Shown one piece after another: positions 52,959 to 64,000 of a stretch of 64,000 nucleotides of DNA. Origin of the DNA: Bromus sterilis (taxonomy: Eukaryota; Streptophyta; Magnoliopsida; Poales; Poaceae); NCBI GenBank assembly GCA_950022295.1, contig OX465599.1, positions 2,294,001 to 2,358,000 on the forward strand, in the 5' to 3' direction. The number at the start of each line of letters is the position of its first letter. Positions within the stretch are counted from its first letter, which is position 1. Below the pieces are notes generated by a model. That model did not search any database and was not told the DNA's origin. It saw only the letters and a list, made by a program, of their open reading frames with translations. A program made the position numbers and the translations under genes.

Positions 52959-55297
52959 CAGGGTGCATTTACGTGCTGGTCATCAACACTCGCAGTTTTG
53001 GCCGATTCTGGCCTGTTTCATGGTCTATTAATCACCGTTTTGGGTCCCCAGAGTGATTTCCTCCATTGACGAACCCCAGGGTGCATTTACGTGCCGTTCA
53101 TCAACACTCGCAGTTTTGGCCGATTCTGGCCTGTTTTATGGGCTATTAATCACCGTTTTGGGTCCCCGGAGTGATTTCCACCATTGACGAACCCTAGGGT
53201 GCATTTACGTAACGGTCATCAGTCCTCGCACCTTTGGCCGATTCTGGCCTGTTTCATGGGTATTAATCACCGTTACATGGGCTATTAATCACCGTTTTGG
53301 GTCCCCGGAGTGATTTCCACCATTGACGAACCCCAGGGTGCATTTACGTGCCGGTCATCAACACTCGCAGTTTTGGCAGATTCTGGGTTGTTTCATGGGC
53401 TATTAATCACCGTTTTGGGTCCCCGAAGTGATTTTCACAATTGACGAACCCTAGGGTGCATTTACGTAACGGTCATCATTCCTCGCACTTTTGGCCGATT
53501 CTGGCCTGTTTCATGGGCTATTAATCACCGTTACATGGGCTATTAATCACCGTTTTGGGTCCCCGGAGTGATTTCCACCATTGACGAACCCCAGGGTGCA
53601 TTTACGTGCCGGTCATCAACACTCGCAATTTTGGCCGATTCTGGCCTGTTTCATGGGTTATTAATCATAGTTACATGGGCTATTAATCACCGTTTTGGAT
53701 CCCCGGAGTGATTTCCACCATTGACGAACCCAGGGTGCATTTACATGCCGGTCATCAACACTCGCAGTTTTGGCCGATTCTGGCCTGTTTCATGGGCTAT
53801 TAATCACCGTTACATGGGCTATTAATCACCGTTTTGGGTCCCCGGAGTGATTTCCACCATTGACGAACCCCAGGGTGCATTTACGTGCCGGTCATCAACA
53901 CTCGCAATTTTGGCCGATTCTGGCCTGTTTCATGGGTTATTAATCATAGTTACATGGGCTATTAATCACCGTTTTGGATCCCCGGAGTGATTTCCACCAT
54001 TGACGAACCCAGGGTGCATTTACATGCCGGTCATCAACACTCGCAGTTTTGGCCGATTCTGGCCTGTTTCATGGGCTATTAATCACCGTTACATGGGCTA
54101 TTAATCACCGTTTTGGGTCCCCGGAGTGATTTCCACCATTGACGAACCCCAGGGTGCATTTACGTGCCGGTCATCAACACTCGCAGTTTTGGCCGATTCA
54201 GGATTGTTTCATGGGCTATTAATTACCGTTTTGGGTCCCCGGAGTGATTTTCACAATTGACGAACCCCAGGGTGCATTTACGTGACGGTCATCAGTCCTC
54301 GCACTTTTGGCCGATTCTGGCCTGTTTCATGGGCTATTAATCACCGTTACATGGGCTATTAATCACCGTTTTGGGTCCCCGGAGTGATTTCCACTATTGA
54401 CGAACCCCAGGGTGCATTTACGTGCCGGTCATCAACACTCACAGTTTTGGCCGATTCTAGGTTGTTTCATGGGCTATTAATCACCGTTTTGGGTCCCCGG
54501 AGTGATTTCCACAATTGACGAACCCCAGGGTGCATTTACGTGACGGTCATCAGTCCTCGCACTTTTGGCTGATTCTGGCCTGTTTCATGGGCTATTAATC
54601 ACCGTTACATGGGCTATTAATCACCGTTTTGGGTCCCCGGAGTGATTTCCACCATTGACGAACCCCAGGGTGCATTTACGTGCTGGTCATCAACACTCGC
54701 AGTTTTGGCCGATTCTGGCCTGTTTCATGGTCTATTAATCACCGTTTTGGGTCCCCAGAGTGATTTCCTCCATTGACGAACCCCAGGGTGCATTTACGTG
54801 CCGTTCATCAACACTCGAGTTTTGGCCGATTCTGGCCTGTTTTATGGGCTATTAATCACCGTTTTGGGTCCCCGGAGTGATTTCCACCATTGACGAACCC
54901 TAGGGTGCATTTACGTAACGGTCATCAGTCCTCGCACCTTTGGCCGATTCTGGCCTGTTTCATGGGTATTAATCACCGTTACATGGGCTATTAATCACCG
55001 TTTTGGGTCCCCGGAGTGATTTCCACCATTGACGAACCCCAGGGTGCATTTACGTGCCGGTCATCAACACTCGCAGTTTTGGCAGATTCTGGGTTGTTTC
55101 ATGGGCTATTAATCACCGTTTTGGGTCCCCGAAGTGATTTTCACAATTGACGAACCCTAGGGTGCATTTACGTAACGGTCATCATTCCTCGCACTTTTGG
55201 CCGATTCTGGCCTGTTTCATGGGCTATTAATCACCGTTACATGGGCTATTAATCACCGTTTTGGGTCCCCGGAGTGATTTCCACCATTGACGAACCC

Positions 55298-56134
55298 CAG
55301 GGTGCATTTACGTGCCGGTCATCAACACTCGCAATTTTGGCCGATTCTGGCCTGTTTCATGGGTTATTAATCATAGTTACATGGGCTATTAATCACCGTT
55401 TTGGATCCCCGGAGTGATTTCCACCATTGACGAACCCAGGGTGCATTTACATGCCGGTCATCAACACTCGCAGTTTTGGCCGATTCTGGCCTGTTTCATG
55501 GGCTATTAATCACCGTTACATGGGCTATTAATCACCGTTTTGGGTCCCCGGAGTGATTTCCACCATTGACGAACCCCAGGGTGCATTTACGTGCCGGTCA
55601 TCAACACTCGCAATTTTGGCCGATTCTGGCCTGTTTCATGGGTTATTAATCATAGTTACATGGGCTATTAATCACCGTTTTGGATCCCCGGAGTGATTTC
55701 CACCATTGACGAACCCAGGGTGCATTTACATGCCGGTCATCAACACTCGCAGTTTTGGCCGATTCTGGCCTGTTTCATGGGCTATTAATCACCGTTACAT
55801 GGGCTATTAATCACCGTTTTGGGTCCCCGGAGTGATTTCCACCATTGACGAACCCCAGGGTGCATTTACGTGCCGGTCATCAACACTCGCAATTTTGGCC
55901 GATTCTGGCCTGTTTCATGGGTTATTAATCATAGTTACATGGGCTATTAATCACCGTTTTGGATCCCCGGAGTGATTTCCACCATTGACGAACCCAGGGT
56001 GCATTTACATGCCGGTCATCAACACTCGCAGTTTTGGCCGATTCTGGCCTGTTTCATGGGCTATTAATCACCGTTACATGGGCTATTAATCACCGTTTTG
56101 GGTCCCCGGAGTGATTTCCACCATTGACGAACCC
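55298..56134. repeat. A-prime/ACATGCC dimer expanded to three tandem copies
   Basis: Three consecutive 279-bp dimers (837 bp) lie where the two preceding HOR units have two. The dimers look nearly identical. This is a local gain of one dimer in one HOR unit, or loss from the others, and it explains the 1,985-bp spacing. Confidence 0.9.
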
Positions 56135-57657
56135 CAGGGTGCATTTACGTGCCGGTCATCAACACTCGCAGTTTTGGCCGATTCAGGATTGTTTCATGGG
56201 CTATTAATTACCGTTTTGGGTCCCCGGAGTGATTTTCACAATTGACGAACCCCAGGGTGCATTTACGTGACGGTCATCAGTCCTCGCACTTTTGGCCGAT
56301 TCTGGCCTGTTTCATGGGCTATTAATCACCGTTACATGGGCTATTAATCACCGTTTTGGGTCCCCGGAGTGATTTCCACCATTGACGAACCCCAGGGTGC
56401 ATTTACGTGCCGGTCATCAACACTCACAGTTTTGGCCGATTCTAGGTTGTTTCATGGGCTATTAATCACCGTTTTGGGTCCCCGGAGTGATTTCCACAAT
56501 TGACGAACCCCAGGGTGCATTTACGTGACGGTCATCAGTCCTCGCACTTTTGGCTGATTCTGGCCTGTTTCATGGGCTATTAATCACCGTTACATGGGCT
56601 ATTAATCACCGTTTTGGGTCCCCGGAGTGATTTCCACCATTGACGAACCCCAGGGTGCATTTACGTGCTGGTCATCAACACTCGCAGTTTTGGCCGATTC
56701 TGGCCTGTTTCATGGTCTATTAATCACCGTTTTGGGTCCCCAGAGTGATTTCCTCCATTGACGAACCCCAGGGTGCATTTACGTGCCGTTCATCAACACT
56801 CGCAGTTTTGGCCGATTCTGGCCTGTTTTATGGGCTATTAATCACCGTTTTGGGTCCCCGGAGTGATTTCCACCATTGACGAACCCCAGGGTGCATTTAC
56901 GTGCTGGTCATCAACACTCGCAGTTTTGGCAGATTCTGGGTTGTTTCAAGGGCTATTAATCACCGTTTTGGGTCCCCGAAGTGATTTTCACAATTGACGA
57001 ACCCTAGGGTGCATTTACGTAACGGTCATCAGTCCTCGCACTTTTGGCCGATTCTGGCCTGTTTCATGGGTATTAATCACCGTTACATGGGCTATTAATC
57101 ACCGTTTTGGGTCCCCGGAGTGATTTCCACCATTGACGAACCCCAGGGTGCATTTACGTGCCGGTCATCAACACTCGCAATTTTGGCCGATTCTGGCCTG
57201 TTTCATGGGTTATTAATCATAGTTACATGGGCTATTAATCACCGTTTTGGATCCCCGGAGTGATTTCCACCATTGACGAACCCAGGGTGCATTTACATGC
57301 CGGTCATCAACACTCGCAGTTTTGGCCGATTCTGGCCTGTTTCATGGGCTATTAATCACCGTTACATGGGCTATTAATCACCGTTTTGGGTCCCCGGAGT
57401 GATTTCCACCATTGACGAACCCCAGGGTGCATTTACGTGCCGGTCATCAACACTCGCAGTTTTGGCCGATTCTGGATTGTTTCATGGGCTATTAATCACC
57501 GTTTTGGGTCCCTGGAGTGATTTTCACAATTGACGAACCCCAGGGTGCATTTACGTGACGGTCATCAGTCCTCGCACTTTTGGCCGATTCTGGCCTGTTT
57601 CATGGGCTATTAATCACCGTTTTGGGTCCCCGGAGTGATTTCCACCATTGACGAACC

Positions 57658-60085
57658 CAGGGTGCATTTACATGCCGGTCATCAACACTCGCAGTTTTGG
57701 CCGATTCTGGCCTGTTTTATGGGCTATTAATCACCGTTTTGGGTCCCCGGAGTGATTTCCACCATTGACGAACCCCAGGGTGCATTTACGTGCTTGTCAT
57801 CAACACTCGCAGTTTTGGCAGATTCTGGGTTGTTTCAAGGGCTATTAATCACCGTTTTGGGTCCCCGAAGTGATTTTCACAATTGACGAACCCTAGGGTG
57901 CATTTACGTAACGGTCATCAGTCCTCGCACCTTTGGCCGATTCTGGCCTGTTTCATGGGTATTAATCACCGTTACATGGGCTATTAATCACCGTTTTGGG
58001 TCCCCGGAGTGATTTCCACCATTGACGAACCCCAGGGTGCATTTACGTGCCGGTCATCAACACTCGCAGTTTTGGCCGATTCTGGCCTGTTTCATGGGCT
58101 ATTAATCACAGTTACATGGGCTATTAATCACCGTTTTGGGTGCCCGGAGTGATTTCCACCATTGACGAACCCTAGGGTGCATTTACGTGCCGGTCATCAA
58201 CACTCGCAGTTTTGGCCGATTCTTGCCTGTTTCATGGGCTATTAATCACCGTTACATGGGCTATTAATCACCGTTTTGGGTCCCCGGAGTGATTTCCACC
58301 ATTGACGAACCCCAGGGTGCATTTACGTGCCGGTCATCAACACTCGCAGTTTTGGCCGATTCTGGATTGTTTCATGGGCTATTAATCACCGTTTTGGGTC
58401 CCCGGAGTGATTTTCACAATTGACGAACCCCAGGGTGCATTTACGTGACGGTCATCAGTCCTCGCACTTTTGGCCGATTCTGGCCTATTTCATGGGCTAT
58501 TAATCACCGTTACATGGGCTATTAATCACCGTTTTGGGTCCCCGGAGTGATTTCTACGATTGACGAACCCCAGGGTGCATTTACGTGCCGGTCATCAACA
58601 CTCGCAGTTTTGGCCGATTCTGGCGTGTTTCATGGGCTATTAATCACCGTTTTGGGTCCCTGGAGTGATTTTCACAATTGACGAACCCCAGGGTGCATTT
58701 ACGTGACGGTCATCAGTCCTCGCACTTTTGGCCGATTCTGGCCTGTTTCATGGGCTATTAATCACCGTTACATGGGCTATTAATCACCGTTTTGGGTCCC
58801 CGGAGTGATTTCCACCATTGACGAACCCCAGGGTGCATTTACGTGCCGTTCATCAACACTCACAGTTTTGGCCGATTCTGGGTTGTTTCATGGGCTATTA
58901 ATCACCGTTTTGGGTCCCCGAAGTGATTTCCACAATTGACGAACCCCAGGGTGCATTTACGTGACGGTCATCAGTCCTCGCACTTTTGGCCGATTCTGGC
59001 TTGTTTCATGGGCTATTAATCACCGTTACATGGGCTATTAATCACCGTTTTGGGTCCCCGGAGTGATTTCCACCATTGACGAACCCAGGGTGCATTTACA
59101 TGCCGGTCATCAACACTCGCAGTTTTGGCCGATTCTGGCCTGTTTTATGGGCTATTAATCACCGTTTTGGGTCCCCGGAGTGATTTCCACCATTGACGAA
59201 CCCCAGGGTGCATTTACGTGCTTGTCATCAACACTCGCAGTTTTGGCAGATTCTGGGTTGTTTCAAGGGCTATTAATCACCGTTTTGGGTCCCCGAAGTG
59301 ATTTTCACAATTGACGAACCCTAGGGTGCATTTACGTAACGGTCATCAGTCCTCGCACCTTTGGCCGATTCTGGCCTGTTTCATGGGTATTAATCACCGT
59401 TACATGGGCTATTAATCACCGTTTTGGGTCCCCGGAGTGATTTCCACCATTGACGAACCCCAGGGTGCATTTACGTGCCGGTCATCAACACTCGCAGTTT
59501 TGGCCGATTCTGGCCTGTTTCATGGGCTATTAATCACAGTTACATGGGCTATTAATCACCGTTTTGGGTGCCCGGAGTGATTTCCACCGTTGACGAACCC
59601 TAGGGTGCATTTACGTGCCGGTCATCAACACTCGCAGTTTTGGCCGATTCTTGCCTGTTTCATGGGCTATTAATCACCGTTACATGGGCTATTAATCACC
59701 GTTTTGGGTCCCCGGAGTGATTTCCACCATTGACGAACCCCAGGGTGCATTTACGTGCCGGTCATCAACACTCGCAGTTTTGGCCGATTCTGGATTGTTT
59801 CATGGGCTATTAATCACCGTTTTGGGTCCCCGGAGTGATTTTCACAATTGACGAACCCCAGGGTGCATTTACGTGACGGTCATCAGTCCTCGCACTTTTG
59901 GCCGATTCTGGCCTATTTCATGGGCTATTAATCACCGTTACATGGGCTATTAATCACCGTTTTGGGTCCCCGGAGTGATTTCTACGATTGACGAACCCCA
60001 GGGTGCATTTACGTGCCGGTCATCAACACTCGCAGTTTTGGCCGATTCTGGCGTGTTTCATGGGCTATTAATCACCGTTTTGGGT
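57658..60085. repeat. 1,428-bp repeat in the right part
   Basis: Segment from about 57,658 to 58,655 matches 59,086 to 60,083 at 1,428 bp. Landmarks are GGGTGCCCGG (58,138/59,566), the ACATGCC monomer ending CCTGTTTTATGG, GTTTCAAGGG, and TCTTGCCTG. The shared module of about 1 kb recurs again from about 62,295 with the 3,209-bp repeat. Between the copies lie ordinary G-, F- and A-type monomers. The second copy has CCACCGTTG where the first has CCACCATTG. Confidence 0.82.
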
Positions 60086-63000
60086 CCCCGGAGTGATTTC
60101 CACCATTAACGAACCCCAGGGTGCATTTACGTGCCGGTCATCAAAACTCGCAATTTTGGCCGATTTTGGCCTGTTTCATGGGCTATTAATCACAGTTACA
60201 TGGGCTATTAATCATCGTTTTGGATCCCCAGAGTGATTTCCATCATTGAAGAACCCAGGGTGCATTTACGTGCCGATTATCAACACTCGCAGTTTTGGCA
60301 GATTCTGGGTTGTTTCATTGGCTATTAATCACTGTTTTGGGTCCCTGGAGTGATTTCCACCATTGACGAACCCCAGGGTGCATTTACGTGCCGGTCATCA
60401 ACACTCGCAGTTTTGGCCGATTCTGGATTGTTTCATGGGCTATTAATCACCGTTTTGGGTCCCCGGAGTGATTTTCACAATTGACGAACCCCAGGGTGCA
60501 TTTACGTGACGGTCATCAGTCCTCGCACTTTTGGCCGATTCTGGCCTATTTCATGGGCTATTAATCACCGTTACATGGGCTATTAATCACCGTTTTGGGT
60601 CCCCGGAGTGATTTCTACGATTGACGAACCCCAGGGTGCATTTACGTGCCGGTCATCAACACTCGCAGTTTTGGCCGATTCTGGCCTGTTTCATGGGCTA
60701 TTAATCATAGTTACATGGGCTATTAATCACCGTTTTGGATCCCCGGAGTGATTTCCACCATTGACGAACCCAGGGTGCATTTACATGCCGGTCATCAACA
60801 CTCGCAGTTTTGGCCGATTCTGGCCTGTTTCATGGGCTATTAATCACCGTTTTGGGTCCCCGGAGTGATTTTCACAATTGACGAACCCCAGGGTGCATTT
60901 ACGTGACGGTCATCAGTCCTCGCACTTTTGGCCGATTCTGGCCTGTTTCATGGGCTATTAATCACCGTTACATGGGCTATTAATCACCGTTTTGGGTCCC
61001 CGGAGTGATTTCCACCATTGACGAACCCCAGGGTGCATTTACGTGCCGGTCATCAACACTCACAGTTTTGGCCGATTCTAGGTTGTTTCATGGGCTATTA
61101 ATCACCGTTTTGGGTCCCCGGAGTGATTTCCACAATTGACGATCCCCAGGGTGCATTTACGTGACGGTCATCAGTCCTCGCACTTTTGGCCGATTCTGGC
61201 CTGTTTCATGGGCTATTAATCACCGTTACATGGGCTATTAATCACCGTTTTGGGTCCCCGGAGTGATTTCCACCATTGACGAACCCCAGGGTGCATTTAC
61301 GTGCTGGTCATCAACACTCGCAGTTTTGGCCGATTCTTGCCTGTTTCATGGGCTATTAATCACCGTTTTGGGTCCCCAGAGTGATTTCCTCCATTGACGA
61401 ACCCCAGGGTGCATTTACGTGCCGTTCATCAACACTCGCAGTTTTGGCCGATTCTGGCCTGTTTTATGGGCTATTAATCACCGTTTTGGGTCCCCGGAGT
61501 GATTTCCACCATTGACGAACCCCAGGGTGCATTTACGTGCCGGTCATCAACACTCGCAATTTTGGCCGATTCTGGCCTGTTTCATGGGTTATTAATCATA
61601 GTTACATGGGCTATTAATCACCGTTTTGGATCCCCGGAGTGATTTCCACCATTGACGAACCCAGGGTGCATTTACATGCCGGTCATCAACACTCGCAGTT
61701 TTGGCCGATTCTGGCCTGTTTCATGGGCTATTAATCACCGTTTTGGGTCCCCGGAGTGATTTTCACAATTGACGAACCCCAGGGTGCATTTACGTGACGG
61801 TCATCAGTCCTCGCACTTTTGGCCGATTCTGGCCTGTTTCATGGGCTATTAATCACCGTTACATGGGCTATTAATCACTGTTTTGGGTCCCCGGAGTGAT
61901 TTCCACCATTGACGAACCCCAGGGTGCATTTACGTGCTGGTCATCAACACTCGCAGTTTTGGCCGATTCTTGCCTGTTTCATGGGCTATTAATCACCGTT
62001 TTGGGTCCCCAGAGTGATTTCCTCCATTGACGAACCCCAGGGTGCATTTACGTGCCGTTCATCAACACTCGCAGTTTTGGCCGATTCTGGCCTGTTTTAT
62101 GGGCTATTAATCACCGTTTTGGGTCCCCGGAGTGATTTCCACCATTGACGAACCCCAGGGTGCATTTACGTGCCGGTCATCAACACTCGCAATTTTGGCC
62201 GATTCTGGCCTGTTTCATGGGTTATTAATCATAGTTACATGGGCTATTAATCACCGTTTTGGATCCCCGGAGTGATTTCCACCATTGACGAACCCAGGGT
62301 GCATTTACATGCCGGTCATCAACACTCGCAGTTTTGGCCGATTCTGGCCTGTTTTATGGGCTATTAATCACCGTTTTGGGTCCCCGGAGTGATTTCCACC
62401 ATTGACGAACCCCAGGGTGCATTTACGTGCTTGTCATCAACACTCGCAGTTTTGGCAGATTCTGGGTTGTTTCAAGGGCTATTAATCACCGTTTTGGGTC
62501 CCCGAAGTGATTTTCACAATTGACGAACCCTAGGGTGCATTTACGTAACGGTCATCAGTCCTCGCACCTTTGGCCGATTCTGGCCTGTTTCATGGGTATT
62601 AATCACCGTTACATGGGCTATTAATCACCGTTTTGGGTCCCCGGAGTGATTTCCACCATTGACGAACCCCAGGGTGCATTTACGTGCCGGTCATCAACAC
62701 TCGCAGTTTTGGCCGATTCTGGCCTGTTTCATGGGCTATTAATCACAGTTACATGGGCTATTAATCACCGTTTTGGGTGCCCGGAGTGATTTCCACCGTT
62801 GACGAACCCTAGGGTGCATTTACGTGCCGGTCATCAACACTCGCAGTTTTGGCCGATTCTTGCCTGTTTCATGGGCTATTAATCACCGTTACATGGGCTA
62901 TTAATCACCGTTTTGGGTCCCCGGAGTGATTTCCACCATTGACGAACCCCAGGGTGCATTTACGTGCCGGTCATCAACACTCGCAGTTTTGGCCGATTCT

Positions 63001-64000
63001 GGATTGTTTGATGGGCTATTAATCACCGTTTTGGGTCCCCGGAGTGATTTTCACAATTGACGAACCCCAGGGTGCATTTACGTGACGGTCATCAGTCCTC
63101 GCACTTTTGGCCGATTCTGGCCTATTTCATGGGCTATTAATCACCGTTACATGGGCTATTAATCACCGTTTTGGGTCCCCGGAGTGATTTCTACGATTGA
63201 CGAACCCCAGGGTGCATTTACGTGCCGGTCATCAACACTCGCAGTTTTGGCCGATTCTGGCGTGTTTCATGGGCTATTAATCACCGTTTTGGGTCCCCGG
63301 AGTGATTTCCACCATTAACGAACCCCAGGGTGCATTTACGTGCCGGTCATCAAAACTCGCAATTTTGGCCGATTTTGGCCTGTTTCATGGGCTATTAATC
63401 ACAGTTACATGGGCTATTAATCATCGTTTTGGATCCCCAGAGTGATTTCCATCATTGAAGAACCCAGGGTGCATTTACGTGCCGGTTATCAACACTCGCA
63501 GTTTTGGCAGATTCTGGGTTGTTTCATTGGCTATTAATCACTGTTTTGGGTCCCTGGAGTGATTTCCACCATTGACGAACCCCAGGGTGCATTTACGTGC
63601 CGGTCATCAACACTCGCAGTTTTGGCCGATTCTGGATTGTTTCATGGGCTATTAATCACCGTTTTGGGTCCCCGGAGTGATTTTCACAATTGACGAACCC
63701 CAGGGTGCATTTACGTGACGGTCATCAGTCCTCGCACTTTTGGCCGATTCTGGCCTATTTCATGGGCTATTAATCACCGTTACATGGGCTATTAATCACC
63801 GTTTTGGGTCCCCGGAGTGATTTCTACGATTGACGAACCCCAGGGTGCATTTACGTGCCGGTCATCAACACTCGCAGTTTTGGCCGATTCTGGCCTGTTT
63901 CATGGGCTATTAATCATAGTTACATGGGCTATTAATCACCGTTTTGGATCCCCGGAGTGATTTCCACCATTGACGAACCCAGGGTGCATTTACATGCCGG
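59060..64000. repeat. 3,209-bp, 25-monomer higher-order repeat running off the right edge
   Basis: From about 59,060 the sequence repeats at 3,209 bp up to the end of the window (second copy from about 62,270, truncated). Landmarks are GGGTGCCCGG (59,566/62,775), TCAAAACTCG (60,141/63,350) and TGTTTCATTGG (60,311/63,520). I counted 25 monomers. One difference is GCCGATTATC at 60,272 against GCCGGTTATC at 63,481. Inside the unit a 633-bp five-monomer block (G, TCTTGCC monomer, CCGTTC monomer, A-prime, ACATGCC) starting at about 61,147 is repeated at 61,780. Confidence 0.9.
60117..60373 (+). repeat. Most divergent monomer pair (139 + 118 bp)
   Basis: These two monomers carry more private changes than any others seen: TCAAAACTCG, GATTTTGGCC, AATCATCGTTTTGG, CCCCAGAG, CCATCATTGAAGAACCC, then GCCGATTATC, TTTCATTGG, AATCACTG and CCCTGGAG. 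A second copy sits 3,209 bp downstream (63,326-63,582) with nearly the same changes. They may be relics of an older array generation trapped in a younger repeat unit. Confidence 0.85.

Larger units (their letters stand above)
47654..56887. repeat. Ladder of related HOR units: 1,449, 2,642, 1,707, 1,707 and 1,985 bp
   Basis: Successive units share one monomer order and differ only by whole monomers. E monomers with CATCATTCC at 47,673 and 49,122 are 1,449 bp apart (11 monomers). The TTTCCTCCATTG landmark at 48,711, 51,353, 53,060, 54,767 and 56,752 gives 2,642, 1,707, 1,707 and 1,985 bp. I counted 13 monomers in a 1,707-bp unit: five of 118, three of 139, five of 140. The 1,449-bp unit lacks one F/G dimer (258 bp). 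The 2,642-bp unit has seven extra monomers (935 bp). The 1,985-bp unit has one extra A-prime dimer (279 bp) less a single-base deletion. The 1,707-bp periodicity itself spans about 50,360-56,887. Confidence 0.92.
1..64000. repeat. Satellite DNA array, 118/140-bp monomers, filling the entire window
   Basis: From first to last base the window is a head-to-tail array of one monomer family. The shared start CAGGGTGCATTT recurs every 118 or 140 bp (117 or 139 where one C of the CCCC run is missing), for roughly 500 copies. All copies read in the same direction; I found no inverted block, unique spacer, transposon or RNA gene. Composition is about 52% G+C with about seven CpGs per consensus monomer. 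Long homogeneous arrays with higher-order structure are known from centromeric and other constitutive heterochromatin of eukaryotes, and that is the inferred setting. Neither family nor species is recognised. Both window edges fall inside the array, so its true length is unknown. The monomer length is not a multiple of three and the TTAA core gives frequent stops, so it is not coding. Confidence 0.98.

Noticed and set aside
1..64000. CRISPR array
   Set aside because: The repeats are directly contiguous 118/140-bp units with no unique spacers between short repeats, and no cas genes are present.
1..64000. CENP-B box on the reverse strand near GGTTCGTCAATGGTGG
   Set aside because: The TTCG start matches, but the required A and CGGG positions do not fit the NTTCGNNNNANNCGGGN consensus; only about six of nine fixed bases agree. 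It is not a credible CENP-B site.
1..64000. Intergenic-spacer subrepeats of ribosomal DNA
   Set aside because: Spacer subrepeats normally span a few kilobases between rRNA genes. Here there are 64 kb without any rRNA sequence and with multi-kilobase HORs.
1..64000. Telomeric or interstitial telomere-type repeats
   Set aside because: No tandem TTAGGG, TTTAGGG or similar short motif was seen. GGGT runs occur only once per monomer within TTTTGGGTCCCC.
1..64000. Inverted arrangement or orientation switch within the array
   Set aside because: Every monomer start I followed reads CAGGGTGCAT or TAGGGTGCAT on the plus strand; no reverse-complement monomers were seen.
1..64000. Pure assembly artefact
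   Set aside because: Long duplications in satellites can be mis-assembled, and this cannot be excluded without reads. However, the many distinct periods, private variants in individual copies and chimeric junctions look like real array evolution, not one repeated assembly error.

Overview
The whole 64 kb window is one uninterrupted, head-to-tail satellite DNA array. No protein gene, RNA gene, transposon or unique spacer can be supported, and no stretch of even 300 bases lies outside the repeat. The basic unit is about 118 bp (about 52% G+C, about seven CpGs). A long form of 140 bp carries a second copy of an internal 22-bp segment. Roughly 500 monomers fill the window, all in the same orientation. 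An array of this length and order points to constitutive heterochromatin of a eukaryotic chromosome (centromeric, pericentromeric, subtelomeric or a knob). I do not recognise the family and cannot name the organism. Weak hints of heavy cytosine methylation fit a plant or animal.

The monomers fall into recurring variant classes, named here for convenience. A is the consensus (118 or 140 bp). B, C and D are 118 bp. E is almost always 140 bp. The right half adds A-prime (about 139 bp, with a BamHI site), its partner with ACATGCC, and a pair here called F/G (118 + 140 bp). These classes are strung together into higher-order repeats (HORs) whose units are whole numbers of monomers.

Layout: 1-2,098, a 1,268-bp duplication. 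2,066-12,055, a 3,730-bp HOR (29 monomers by length) with two close copies and a rearranged third. 12,864-21,211, a 3,192-bp, 25-monomer HOR in about 2.6 copies with a chimeric junction monomer. 20,484-23,721, 774-bp and 516-bp modules. 25,506-26,773, a 634-bp duplication. 27,243-35,262, a 4,016-bp, 32-monomer tandem duplication. 32,713-37,584, a 2,254-bp offset duplication. 35,953-46,922, a 5,485-bp, 43-monomer tandem duplication. 44,775-48,620, an 1,824-bp repeat. 47,654-56,887, a ladder of related HOR units of 1,449, 2,642, 1,707, 1,707 and 1,985 bp. 57,658-64,000, 1,428-bp and 3,209-bp repeats containing the most divergent monomers.

Nothing here works together as genes. What the sequence records is a history of unequal exchange and segmental amplification: homogeneous on the left, more diverse and older-looking on the right, with chimeric monomers marking recombination points. 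Periods were obtained by measuring distances between rare landmark variants by eye. They are reliable to the base where landmarks agree, but block edges are approximate and percent identities were not computed.
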